Below, piece after piece: positions 42,292 through 53,529 of a stretch of DNA of 55,285 nt. Origin of the DNA: Streptomyces lushanensis (GTDB taxonomy: Bacteria; Actinomycetota; Actinomycetes; Streptomycetales; Streptomycetaceae); assembly GCF_001700515.1 (NCBI RefSeq), contig NZ_MAUD01000112.1, positions 1 to 55,285 on the forward strand. The letters run 5' to 3'. The notes under the pieces were generated by a model. The model was not told the DNA's origin. It was given only the letters and a program-made list of their open reading frames with translations, and ran no database searches. Both the position numbers and the translations under genes were made by a program. Position 1 is the first letter of the stretch, and each line of letters begins with the position of its first letter.

Positions 42292-44049
42292 TCACAGTCC
42301 GTCGACGTCGATCCCGCCGGGGTACTCGATCCAGTCACCCCTCCCCCGGCACTCGGGTGGGTCGGTGACCTCCCGCTTCGCGAGGATGTCGCGCGCCCTG
42401 CGCTCGCTCCGGTTCGTCGCGTACCAGGGCCCGGCGTCCGAGCGGGACAGATTCTCCGCGATCCCGGCGAGCGCGCAGGAGCGCAGCGGCTCGGGCAGCC
42501 GGTCCAGTGCCGGTACGGCATCGGTGGACAGCTCCTGGAAGTACCCGGCGTCGAGCTTGTGCAGGCGCTCGTACCGGTCCACGTTGCTCTCCGCGACGAG
42601 CGCGTCCGGCGAGAGCAGCCCGAGAACGAGCACGGCCGCCCCGGCACTGGCGGCGACGGCGCGCGGCAGCCACCGTCCGCCCACGGCGCCCGCCACCAGG
42701 ATCAGGACGAGCACCAGAGCGAGCCACAGCTCCATCGCCGCCACCGAGACACGCAGCCGCGTCAGTCCGTACTCCTCGACGTAGAGGTCCATCCGGCGCA
42801 GCGCGGAGGCGGTCACGACGAGTGTGAGAACGCAGAGAACACCGAGCACGGCCCGGACCAGCACGCCGTCACGGGCACCGTCGCGCGGGGCCCATCGGCG
42901 GGCCAGCCCGATGACGAGAAGGACGAGGAGCGTGACCCAGAGCAGTTGCCAGAAGCCCTGGCGGGCATATTCGGAACGAGTCAGTCCGGTCTTCTCGAAG
43001 ACCTTGTGGTAGCCGCCGAACAGCACGGCGAGCTGGACGGCGATGAAGGCCGCGAAGAGCAGATCGAGAACGATCAGCGGAAGCGCCCACTCCATCCTGC
43101 CGCGGGCCCGGCCGGGACGTACGGTGATCCGGTCCCAGCGCAGGGGCGCCGCCGCGGTGTGCGCGGCGGCGAGAGCGCCGAGGAGTCCGACGACGAACAG
43201 CAGGAAGCGCCATGGTCCGTCGGCGGCCGACATCTCGGGAGTCAGACCGCCGATCAGATCGGCGAAGGCCGCGTCGGCGCCCGCGAAGAGCGCTCCGAAC
43301 ACGACCAGCAGCACCACGGCGACGACGACTCCGCGGATCAGCGGCATCAGCTGTTTCCGCGATCCTCCGGTGCGCTCGCGCAGACCGCGCAGGCCCCACG
43401 CCATGCCGCTGCCGATCGAACCGAGCAGACCGAACGGGCCGAACACCACACCCGGCCAGGTGCGGGAGCCGTGCAGCGCCAGCGAACCGAGCGCCGGAGC
43501 GGAGACGATGGCCAGGAAGGCCGGCAGACCGGCGTCGTTGAGTGCGGGAACGGCGAGCAGTGCGGCGCCGCCGAGGGCCCAGAGCAGCGTCCAGGGGTGC
43601 GGCCGGCGTCCGGCCTCCCGGGCGGCGAAGTAGGCGGCGAGGGCCGCGGGGACCGCCACGATCATCAGATTCAGGCCGACTCCTTCGCCCAGCATCAGGG
43701 CGCTGAGCAGGGCGGTCGCCAGGACCGACACGAGTGTGGCGGCGCTGACCGGGGCCGGGGTGACGGGACTGATCTCGGTGATCCACAGGGGCGGCTCGGG
43801 CCGCTGGGGCTGCCACTGCTGCCAGTCGGGCGGTGTCGCGCCCCGCGGCTGCTGTCCGGCGCCGGTTCTCCGTTCGCCCGGCCCGGCTTCCCGTTCACGG
43901 TCGGCTTTCGCCTCACCGCCGGCTTTCGCCTCACCGCCGGCTTTGCCCTCGCTCTGCCCGGCGTTCTGTTCGCCGCTCGTCCTCGGCTCGTGGCCCGGTC
44001 CCGGTTCCGGCTCCTCGGCCGGCGCGGGTATGGACGGTGCATCTGTCAC
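42292..44049 (-). CDS. DUF4153-type polytopic membrane protein
   Basis: 585 residues. A hydrophilic N-terminal 85-residue stretch contains two GGEAKA repeats. About 13 membrane helices follow between 100 and 480, then a soluble C-terminal domain (about 485-585, from LSPDALVAESNVDRYERLHK). The family is found in many actinobacteria, and its function is not known to me. The GTG at 44049 has GGAGGGGG upstream, an excellent ribosome-binding site. Confidence 0.85.
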   Translation of the reverse strand: MTDAPSIPAPAEEPEPGPGHEPRTSGEQNAGQSEGKAGGEAKAGGEAKADREREAGPGERRTGAGQQPRGATPPDWQQWQPQRPEPPLWITEISPVTPAPVSAATLVSVLATALLSALMLGEGVGLNLMIVAVPAALAAYFAAREAGRRPHPWTLLWALGGAALLAVPALNDAGLPAFLAIVSAPALGSLALHGSRTWPGVVFGPFGLLGSIGSGMAWGLRGLRERTGGSRKQLMPLIRGVVVAVVLLVVFGALFAGADAAFADLIGGLTPEMSAADGPWRFLLFVVGLLGALAAAHTAAAPLRWDRITVRPGRARGRMEWALPLIVLDLLFAAFIAVQLAVLFGGYHKVFEKTGLTRSEYARQGFWQLLWVTLLVLLVIGLARRWAPRDGARDGVLVRAVLGVLCVLTLVVTASALRRMDLYVEEYGLTRLRVSVAAMELWLALVLVLILVAGAVGGRWLPRAVAASAGAAVLVLGLLSPDALVAESNVDRYERLHKLDAGYFQELSTDAVPALDRLPEPLRSCALAGIAENLSRSDAGPWYATNRSERRARDILAKREVTDPPECRGRGDWIEYPGGIDVDGL

Positions 44050-44261
44050 AGGACCCCCTCCCGACCGGGTCCCGCGCGGCGGAGTGGCGCGTACGACCCG
44101 GTGTCTCGTCGGCACGCCCGTCGAAGATCATCGGACGGCGTGGCGGAAAGAGTAACCACGTGGACAAGGCCGTCCCGGAGTCCTCGGATGCCCCTGTGTC
44201 AGGACCGTGACAAACACATGCCGGCAGTGATCAGCCGGCTACGGCGTCCTGCTGTCCGGTG

Positions 44262-44921
44262 CTATCCGGTGCGGCCGTACGGCTCCGGGATGCGCCAGTG
44301 TTCGAACGGCCTGTCCAGGGTGTACCGGCCGTCCGCGCCGAGCAGCAGCGTCCGTGTCTCCGCGTTGCCCGGGTTCGACAGCGACTCGAACTCCGCGACC
44401 GACCAGTGGAACCACCGCATGCAGAACAGCCGCATGGTCAGCCCATGGGTCACCAGCAGTACGTTCTCCGGCGAGTCGGGCGCCTCGAAGCTCCGGTACA
44501 GGGACTCCAGGAAGGCGCCGACCCGGTCGTACACATCGGCGCCCGACTCGCCCTGCGCGAACCGGTAGAAGAAGTGCCCGTACGTATCGCGGTAGCTCTT
44601 CTGGAGGCGTACGTCCTCCCGGTCCTGCCAGTTCCCCCAGTCCTGCTCACGCAGCCGCGGCTCCTCCCTTATCCGCACCTGCTCCGGATCGAGACCGAAG
44701 AACTGGAACGTCTGATGCGTGCGTCGATAAGGCGAGACATAGACGCTGACCTGTTCCCGGCCGAACATCTCGCGCAGCCGGGCACCGGTCTCCTCGGCCT
44801 GGCGCCGGCCCTTCTCGGTGAGTCTCAGGGCATGGTCGGGCACGCGTTCGTACACCGTGTCATCCGCGTTGCCCTCCGACTCTCCGTGCCGGACAAGGAC
44901 GATGCGCCTCGGTCGTGCCAT
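44262..44921 (-). CDS. Histidine phosphatase superfamily protein
   Basis: 219 residues. The N-terminal RHGES motif (Arg11, His12) and the second histidine in LLVTHGLTMR form the phosphatase active site. The sequence is closest in appearance to broad phosphoglycerate-mutase-like phosphatases; the substrate is unknown. The protein starts MARPRRIVLV, with no signal peptide. Confidence 0.92.
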   Translation of the reverse strand: MARPRRIVLVRHGESEGNADDTVYERVPDHALRLTEKGRRQAEETGARLREMFGREQVSVYVSPYRRTHQTFQFFGLDPEQVRIREEPRLREQDWGNWQDREDVRLQKSYRDTYGHFFYRFAQGESGADVYDRVGAFLESLYRSFEAPDSPENVLLVTHGLTMRLFCMRWFHWSVAEFESLSNPGNAETRTLLLGADGRYTLDRPFEHWRIPEPYGRTG

Positions 44922-45039
44922 GACCCGACCCTAGAGCGGTGCCGGGAAGCGGCGCCGACCGGGGCGTGCCGACGGGATGGACGACCGCCCGCGCACGCCT
45001 ACCGGCGCACGCCTGCCGGTGCCGGGCGCGCGGGGTGCG

Positions 45040-45645
45040 TCACACCGTCCAGGTCGATTCGAGATCGACGACGTCCCCGGCCAGCGCCGCCACGTCCGCC
45101 GCCGTCTGCGCACGCAGCGTCAGCCGCTCCACCCGTTCGACCCGGTACTTCCCGTGCTCCGCCGCGGACTGCCACATCGAGAGCACGATGAACTCATGGC
45201 CCGGCGCCTCCCCGAACAGTCCGCGCACCATTCCGGGCGATCCCGCCATCGCGGGATTCCAGACCTTCTCCTGCATCAGCGCGAAGTGCTCGACGCGGTC
45301 CTCGTGGACCTTGCAGTGCGCGACGCGGACCACGTCCGCGTCGGTGAAGCGTGGCTCGAACCCGGTCTTCACATCGAAGCGATAATCAAACAGTTTGGTC
45401 TGGACGTCTCGGTATGTCCCCGATTGCGCCGTGGCCAGCCGGTCATGGGAGCGCGCCATGAAGGAGTCGTAGAACGCACGGCTCTCCCAGAACGCGAAGA
45501 CATGGGCCACACCCGGCTTCGTCCGGCTCCAGCCCCCGCTCTGCCCCCGGAATCCCGGCTCGCCGAGCAACCCCGCCCATTTCCGCTGTCCGCGTTCAAA
45601 ACCTCGTCGGTCGACCACGGTGCAGCGCGTCCACTTGACCAGCAC
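45040..45645 (-). CDS. YdbC-like / DUF4937 protein (dimeric ferredoxin-fold type)
   Basis: 201 residues. Segments such as MLVKWTRCTVVDRRGFERGQ and HVFAFWESRAFYDSFMARSH, and a second half with EFIVLSMWQSAAEHGKYR, suggest two antibiotic-monooxygenase-like ferredoxin folds. Function is unknown. It is divergent from the TerD-type gene. Confidence 0.75.
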   Translation of the reverse strand: MLVKWTRCTVVDRRGFERGQRKWAGLLGEPGFRGQSGGWSRTKPGVAHVFAFWESRAFYDSFMARSHDRLATAQSGTYRDVQTKLFDYRFDVKTGFEPRFTDADVVRVAHCKVHEDRVEHFALMQEKVWNPAMAGSPGMVRGLFGEAPGHEFIVLSMWQSAAEHGKYRVERVERLTLRAQTAADVAALAGDVVDLESTWTV

Positions 45646-45854
45646 CGCGCCATCGTACGGGGGCGGAGCGTGGCGCGGGTCACGCTCCGGCGGAGTGCAC
45701 CGTAACCGGTTCGGCGGTACGAAGACGGTGCTCGGCGAGTATCGGCCAACGTGGCGTCAACTGGACAGATCGCGCCGCCTGTTGTCGGTGCCCCGGTCTA
45801 GCCTTGCGTGCGAGGCCCGGAGATCCGGCCCGGTCGCGAAGAGGGGGAAGACTG

Positions 45855-46379
45855 GTGAGCAGTCTCAACAGAGGAGTGACTAAGATCGAGGTCACGCTCA
45901 AATGGGACCCCAGTCCCCTGGGCGCGCCTCCGCACGATCTCGATCTCGTCGCGGCGACCTACACCTCGAAGGACCCGAGCGACAAGCCGGCCTATCTGGT
46001 GCACTTCGGAAGCCGCTCACCGGACGGCACGATCACTCTGGACCGGGAGAGCCAGACCGGCCAGGGCTTCGGCGCCGACGAGGAGATGACTCTGGAGCTG
46101 GACCGGCTGGCGGTCGCGTATCACCGCGTGGTGGTGGGCGTGGTCATTCAACAGCGCCATGGACGCAGGACGTTCGCCGACATAGTCGGCCCCGAGCTCC
46201 GTGTTCTCGAGGGATACACCGAGCTGGCGAAGCACGACTTCACGGGTGTCCCCGACGCCACCGGGGCGACTGTCGCGCAGTTCACCCGGGACGCCTCGGG
46301 AGCGTGGCAGTTCCGCACGGCGGTCCGCGGCTTCGACACCGACCCGCAGTCCTTCGGTGCCCTGATGGGCACCGCCTGA
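45855..46379 (+). CDS. TerD-family protein
   Basis: 174 residues. TerD domain with LKWDPSPLGAPPHDLDLVA and the calcium-binding-type acidic loop GADEEMTLELDRL. Relatives belong to tellurite-resistance and phage- or stress-response clusters; a lone copy is common in Streptomyces. The GTG at 45855 has a GGGGGAAG ribosome-binding site. No other ter genes are near. Confidence 0.9.
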   Translation: MSSLNRGVTKIEVTLKWDPSPLGAPPHDLDLVAATYTSKDPSDKPAYLVHFGSRSPDGTITLDRESQTGQGFGADEEMTLELDRLAVAYHRVVVGVVIQQRHGRRTFADIVGPELRVLEGYTELAKHDFTGVPDATGATVAQFTRDASGAWQFRTAVRGFDTDPQSFGALMGTA

Positions 46380-46395
46380 CAGGACCGGCCCGGAC

Positions 46396-46422
46396 CGGTG
46401 CCGTGCCGACGGCACGGCACCG
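46396..46422 (+). terminator. Terminator of the terD-like gene
   Basis: A perfect 12-bp stem CGGTGCCGTGCC/GGCACGGCACCG with the loop GAC, 16 bases after the stop codon. Confidence 0.82.
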
Positions 46423-46434
46423 ACGGCACGGCAA

Positions 46435-46463
46435 AAGGGGATCGGTCCTTGGCCGATCCCCTT
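46435..46463 (-). terminator. Second terminator after nrdJ, with U-tract
   Basis: A perfect 11-bp stem (46435-46445 with 46453-46463) with the loop TCCTTGG. In minus-strand RNA it runs into UUUU, a classical intrinsic terminator, which is rare in this genome. Confidence 0.8.
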
Positions 46464-46522
46464 CACCCATCATCGCCGGGACTACGCCGACGGCCGGCGC
46501 GCCCGGTCCGAGGGCCGGGCGC

Positions 46523-46558
46523 CCGGGTGTGACGTCCGCGGTCGGACGTCACACCCGG
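46523..46558 (-). terminator. First terminator after nrdJ
   Basis: A perfect 15-bp stem (46523-46537 with 46544-46558) with the loop GCGGTC, 24 bases after the nrdJ stop. Confidence 0.85.
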
Positions 46559-46582
46559 CACCCCCGCCCGGTGCCACCGGTG

Positions 46583-49489
<2,907 letters not shown>

Positions 49490-49633
49490 GCCGCCTCCCA
49501 TATACGTACAAAAACGCCCTGAAGTGCCATGCTCTTCCCGTGGCACGGGGTCTGTGTCCACATGCCTCGGGCGCGCGCGGGGCGCCCGTGACAGGTCCTG
49601 GTTGCCGCGGAGCGGCCGGACGGAGCCGGCCGG

Positions 49634-50143
49634 TCAGTCCGCGGCGGTGGCGGGCACGAGGACCTCGTGGGTCCCGTCGGCGCCGCACTTGTCTGCGGGA
49701 GGCCGCTCGCGCAGTTCCGCGATGGCGGCCTCGAAGTCCTCGAGCGAGTCGAACGCCCGGTACACGGATGCGAAGCGCAGGTACGCGACGAGGTCGAGCT
49801 CCTGCAGTGGGCCGAGTATGGCCAGCCCCACGTCGTGGGTGGTCAGCTCGGCGCTTCCGGTGGCACGCACCGCTTCCTCGACCCGCTGGCCGAGCTGGGC
49901 GAGGGCGTCCTCGGTGACCGGCCGCCCCTGGCACGCCTTGCGCACGCCGGAGATGACCTTGGTACGGCTGAAGGGCTCGGTCACACCGCTGCGCTTGATC
50001 ACCATCAGTGAGGCGGTCTCCACCGTGGTGAAACGGCGGGAGCAGTCGGGGCACTGCCGACGGCGCCGGATCGACGTCCCGTCGTCGGTGGTGCGACTGT
50101 CGACGACACGGCTGTCGGGGTGCCTGCAGAAGGGACAGTGCAT
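49634..50143 (-). CDS. nrdR: Transcriptional repressor of ribonucleotide reductase genes NrdR
   Basis: 169 residues. The N-terminal zinc ribbon is built by Cys3, Cys6, Cys31 and Cys34 ([17 protein letters not shown]). An ATP-cone domain occupies about 46-136 and senses ATP/dATP. It represses RNR genes by binding paired NrdR boxes, and two such boxes lie upstream of the gene itself. It is expected to be cotranscribed with nrdJ. The length is typical, with a slightly longer C-terminus. Confidence 0.95.
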   Translation of the reverse strand: MHCPFCRHPDSRVVDSRTTDDGTSIRRRRQCPDCSRRFTTVETASLMVIKRSGVTEPFSRTKVISGVRKACQGRPVTEDALAQLGQRVEEAVRATGSAELTTHDVGLAILGPLQELDLVAYLRFASVYRAFDSLEDFEAAIAELRERPPADKCGADGTHEVLVPATAAD

Positions 50144-50255
50144 GGCTCCCAACCCTCCTTCACGGCGTGACTGAACAGCCCCGTCAGGGCCCGGAAACAA
50201 CCCCTCGAAGCAACCCCCAGCATAGGCGATGGCCTCGGCCGACCGAGACTGGGGA

Positions 50256-50301
50256 CCACAACTTCTGGGTGGCCGCGACAATCCAACCACTAGATCTGGG
50301 G
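50256..50301 (-). promoter_or_regulatory. Two NrdR boxes in front of nrdR-nrdJ
   Basis: CCACAACTTCTGGGT (50256-50270) and CCACTAGATCTGGGG (50287-50301) share the pattern CCAC-N4-TCTGGG and start 31 bp apart, i.e. three helical turns. Paired boxes at this spacing are the known NrdR target. They lie 112-158 bases upstream of the nrdR start. Confidence 0.8.
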
Positions 50302-50554
50302 TTTGACCGCATCCTAGGCCCTGGCGCGTGTCGTATCCGGGGGCGGCTCCCGGGGAGCCCCGCGGACCGGCCACGAGGGTACGGGAAGGGCGCGGCGGCC
50401 CCGGTTCCGGCCCGCCCGGTGGAAGACTGGAACCGCGCCCCGGGCCACTGCGGCACGGCCGCGAACGGTACCGTGACGACAGGCCGCATACAGCCACAGA
50501 CGTGGCCCATACACCCAGCCCAAGACTTACGACAGGCACTCTGCGATTTTTCAC

Positions 50555-50570
50555 TCGAACGTGTGTTTGG
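50555..50570 (+). promoter_or_regulatory. SOS box of lexA
   Basis: TCGAAC-GTGT-GTTTGG matches the actinobacterial/Gram-positive LexA site CGAAC-N4-GTTYG. It lies 64 bases before the lexA start, fitting autoregulation. The rest of the 490-base nrdR-lexA gap (50144-50633) holds the NrdR boxes and no gene. Confidence 0.85.
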
Positions 50571-50633
50571 CGCAACCTTTCGAAAGCTACTACCGTTGTC
50601 CAGCTAGGGAGAACATTTCGAGAGGGGCCCGAC

Positions 50634-51419
50634 GTGACCACCACCGCAGACAGTGCCACCATCACTGCCCAGGACCGCTCCCAGAGCCGACTCGAGCCGG
50701 TGCATGCCATGAATGACGCGATCATGAATCCGGAGGGGCCCAAGCCCACCCGGTCACTGCCCGGCCGGCCTCCAGGAATCAGGGCGGACAGCTCCGGTCT
50801 CACGGACCGGCAGCGGAGGGTCATCGAGGTCATCCGCGACTCCGTCCAGCGGCGTGGCTATCCGCCCTCGATGCGCGAGATCGGCCAGGCCGTCGGCCTC
50901 TCCAGCACCTCGTCGGTCGCCCATCAGCTCATGGCTCTGGAGCGCAAGGGCTTTCTGCGCCGCGACCCGCACCGGCCCAGGGCGTACGAGGTGCGCGGAT
51001 CGGACCAGCCGAGCACCCAGCAGACGGACACGACCGGCAAGCCCGCCGCGTCCTACGTCCCGCTGGTCGGCCGGATCGCCGCGGGCGGACCGATCCTCGC
51101 CGAGGAGTCGGTCGAGGACGTCTTCCCGCTCCCCCGCCAACTGGTCGGGGACGGGGAGCTGTTCGTCCTCAAGGTCGTCGGCGACTCGATGATCGAGGCG
51201 GCGATCTGTGACGGCGACTGGGTGACGGTCCGCCGCCAGCCGGTCGCGGAGAACGGTGACATCGTCGCCGCGATGCTGGACGGCGAGGCCACGGTCAAGC
51301 GCTTCCGCCGCGAGGACGGCCATGTCTGGCTGCTCCCGCACAACGCGGCGTACCAGCCGATCCCCGGTGACGAGGCGACGATCCTCGGCAAGGTGGTCGC
51401 GGTCCTGCGCCGGGTGTGA
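50634..51419 (+). CDS. lexA: SOS repressor LexA
   Basis: 261 residues. The winged helix-turn-helix starts at about residue 55 ([20 protein letters not shown]), after an N-terminal extension of about 50 residues compared with E. coli LexA. The self-cleavage site is Ala150-Gly151 in GRIAAGGPI, and the catalytic dyad is Ser185 (VVGDSMIEA) and Lys222 (EATVKRF). The GTG at 50634 has GAGAGGGG upstream; an ATG 25 codons later is an alternative. An SOS box upstream supports autoregulation. Divergent from nrdR. Confidence 0.95.
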   Translation: MTTTADSATITAQDRSQSRLEPVHAMNDAIMNPEGPKPTRSLPGRPPGIRADSSGLTDRQRRVIEVIRDSVQRRGYPPSMREIGQAVGLSSTSSVAHQLMALERKGFLRRDPHRPRAYEVRGSDQPSTQQTDTTGKPAASYVPLVGRIAAGGPILAEESVEDVFPLPRQLVGDGELFVLKVVGDSMIEAAICDGDWVTVRRQPVAENGDIVAAMLDGEATVKRFRREDGHVWLLPHNAAYQPIPGDEATILGKVVAVLRRV

Positions 51420-51467
51420 CGACTCCACCGGCTCCGACCGGGCCCCGGGACCCCCTGCGCCGGTCCT

Positions 51468-51505
51468 GGGGCCTGCTTCACACGCGCAACGAGCGGGCAG
51501 GCCCC
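51468..51505. terminator. Hairpin between convergent lexA and dinG
   Basis: A 9-bp stem GGGGCCTGC/GCAGGCCCC with a 20-base loop, 48 bases after lexA and 15 after dinG on the other strand. It is probably a bidirectional terminator. Confidence 0.6.
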
Positions 51506-51520
51506 GGTGCCGTACGGGGG

Positions 51521-53491
51521 CTACTTTCCGGCGGCCTGGGCCACGGCATCGATCGCCGCGAGAGATCGCCGTACCTGCTGACCGTCCGTGGTGTACCAGA
51601 AATCGGGCAGTGAGGCGCGCAGAAAACTGCCGTACCGGGCGTTGGCCAGCCTCGGATCGAGCACGGCCACTACACCGCGGTCCCCGGTCGCCCGTACAAG
51701 CCGTCCGGCACCCTGGGCCATGAGCAGGGCGGCATGCGTCGCGGCCACCGCCATGAACCCATTGCCGCCGGCTTCCTCCACCGCCTTCTGGCGCGCGCTC
51801 ATCAGCGGATCGTCGGGGCGCGGGAAGGGAATGCGGTCCATCACCACGAGCTGAGAGCTGGGCCCCGGCACATCGACGCCCTGCCACAGCGAGAGGGTGC
51901 CGAAGAGACAGGTACGGGGATCGGCGGCGAACGCCTTGATCAGCTCTCCGAGCGTCTCCTCGCCCTGGAGCAGAATCGGCACATCCATCCTGCCGCGCAG
52001 CTCCTCCGCCGCGGCCTGGGCGGCCCGCATCGAGGAGAAGAGCCCGAGCGTACGGCCGCCCGCCGCCTCCACCAGCTCCGCCAGCTCATCCATCATGTCG
52101 CCGCGCGAGCCCTCCCGTCCCGGGGTGGCGAGATGGCGCGCGACATAGAGGATGCCCTGCTTGCGGTAGTCGAACGGCGAGCCGACATCGATGCCCTTCC
52201 ACTGCGCGATGTCGTCCCCCTCCGTACCTTCCGGCGCGAGGCCGAGCGAGGCGCCCACCCCGTTGAAGTCACCGCCGAGCTTGAGAGTGGCGGAGGTCAG
52301 GACGACGGAGCGGTCGGCGAAGAGCTTCTCCCGCAGCAGTCCCGACACAGAGAGCGGCGCGACCCGGAGGGAGGCACCGAACCGGTCGTGCCGCTCGTAC
52401 CAGACGACGTCGTACTCGGAGCCGTTGGCGATCCGCTCCGCCACCGCGTGCACGGACTCGACGGACGCCAGCGCCTGCTTCCGTACGACGTCCTCGTCCT
52501 GCAAGGACTTGTCGCGCGTCGAGCCCAGCGCCGAGATGACCGTACGGGCGGCGTCGCGCAGGGCCATCAGGGCATAGCCGAGATCCTCCGGGATCTCTTC
52601 GAGCCGCCCGGGGAGGGCCAGCTCCATCAGCCGCTCGAAGGTCTCGGCCGCCGTCTGGAGGGCGTCCGCCACCTTCTCGTTCACCAGCTTCGCCGAGCGG
52701 CGCACCGCGCGATGCACCTGCCCCGGGGTCAGCTCGCCCGTGGCGACTCCGGTGACCCGGGAGACCAGCTCATGGGCCTCGTCGACGATCAGCACCTCGT
52801 GCTCGGGCAGCACCGGCGCGCCCTCGATGGCGTCGATCGCGAGGAGCGCGTGGTTGGTGACGACGACCTCGGCGAGCTTGGCGCGCTCACGCGCCTGCTC
52901 GGCGAAGCACTCCATGCCGTAGGCACATTTCGTGGCGCCCAGGCACTCCCTGGACGAGACGGAGACCTGGGACCAGGCACGGTCCGAGACACCGGGCGTC
53001 AGATCGTCGCGGTCGCCCGTCTCGGTCTCGTCCGCCCAGTCCCGCATCCGCAGCAGGTCCTGGCCCAGCTTGCTGCTGGGCGCCGCCGCCTCGAACTGAT
53101 CGAAGAGGCCGTCCTCCTCGTCCTGCGGCACCCCTTCGTGCAGCCGGTGCAGACAGAGATAGTTGGAACGGCCCTTGAGCATGGCGAACTCCGGACGTCT
53201 GCGCAGCAGCGGATGCAGCGCGTCGACCGTACGCGGAAGGTCGCGCTCCACCAGCTGGCGCTGCAACGCCAGGGTGGCCGTGGCCACCACCACCCGCTCG
53301 CCGTGTGCCAGCGCGGGCACGAGATAGCCCAGCGACTTGCCGGTGCCGGTGCCGGCCTGGATGAGCAGATGGGACGGGGCGTCGATGGCTTCGGCGACGG
53401 CCTCGGCCATGGTGACCTGGCCAGGCCTTTCCACGCCGCCGACGGAGCTGACGGCGGCGTGGAGGAGCTCGGGGAGTGATGGCTTCGTCAT
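51521..53491 (-). CDS. DinG/XPD-type ATP-dependent helicase
   Basis: 656 residues. Superfamily 2 helicase with Walker A QAGTGTGKSLGY (about 45-56), DEAH in VLIVDEAHELV, and an iron-sulfur cluster domain with cysteines in NYLCLHRL, SRECLGATKC and AYGMEC. The C-terminal motif QGAGRLVR completes the ATPase. Likely unwinds damaged or R-loop-containing DNA. Despite the SOS-linked name, I see no LexA box in front of it. It starts 38 bases after the siderophore synthetase stop, so the two may be cotranscribed. Confidence 0.93.
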   Translation of the reverse strand: MTKPSLPELLHAAVSSVGGVERPGQVTMAEAVAEAIDAPSHLLIQAGTGTGKSLGYLVPALAHGERVVVATATLALQRQLVERDLPRTVDALHPLLRRRPEFAMLKGRSNYLCLHRLHEGVPQDEEDGLFDQFEAAAPSSKLGQDLLRMRDWADETETGDRDDLTPGVSDRAWSQVSVSSRECLGATKCAYGMECFAEQARERAKLAEVVVTNHALLAIDAIEGAPVLPEHEVLIVDEAHELVSRVTGVATGELTPGQVHRAVRRSAKLVNEKVADALQTAAETFERLMELALPGRLEEIPEDLGYALMALRDAARTVISALGSTRDKSLQDEDVVRKQALASVESVHAVAERIANGSEYDVVWYERHDRFGASLRVAPLSVSGLLREKLFADRSVVLTSATLKLGGDFNGVGASLGLAPEGTEGDDIAQWKGIDVGSPFDYRKQGILYVARHLATPGREGSRGDMMDELAELVEAAGGRTLGLFSSMRAAQAAAEELRGRMDVPILLQGEETLGELIKAFAADPRTCLFGTLSLWQGVDVPGPSSQLVVMDRIPFPRPDDPLMSARQKAVEEAGGNGFMAVAATHAALLMAQGAGRLVRATGDRGVVAVLDPRLANARYGSFLRASLPDFWYTTDGQQVRRSLAAIDAVAQAAGK

Positions 53492-53529
53492 AGCCCGACC
53501 ACCCTACGGGGCGCCACTGACAACAGCGA

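Noticed and set aside
49490..49633. Cobalamin riboswitch before nrdJ
   Set aside because: The 144-base gap is too short, and I could not find the B12-box-like conserved sequence. nrdJ is probably transcribed with nrdR.
50144..50833. In-frame extension of nrdR to an upstream ATG at 50833
   Set aside because: NrdR starts with MHCPFC in the family. The extension would run across the NrdR boxes and the lexA promoter and is not conserved-looking.
53492..53529. LexA box in front of dinG
   Set aside because: No CGAAC-N4-GTTYG-like sequence is visible in the short gap; SOS control of dinG is not supported here.
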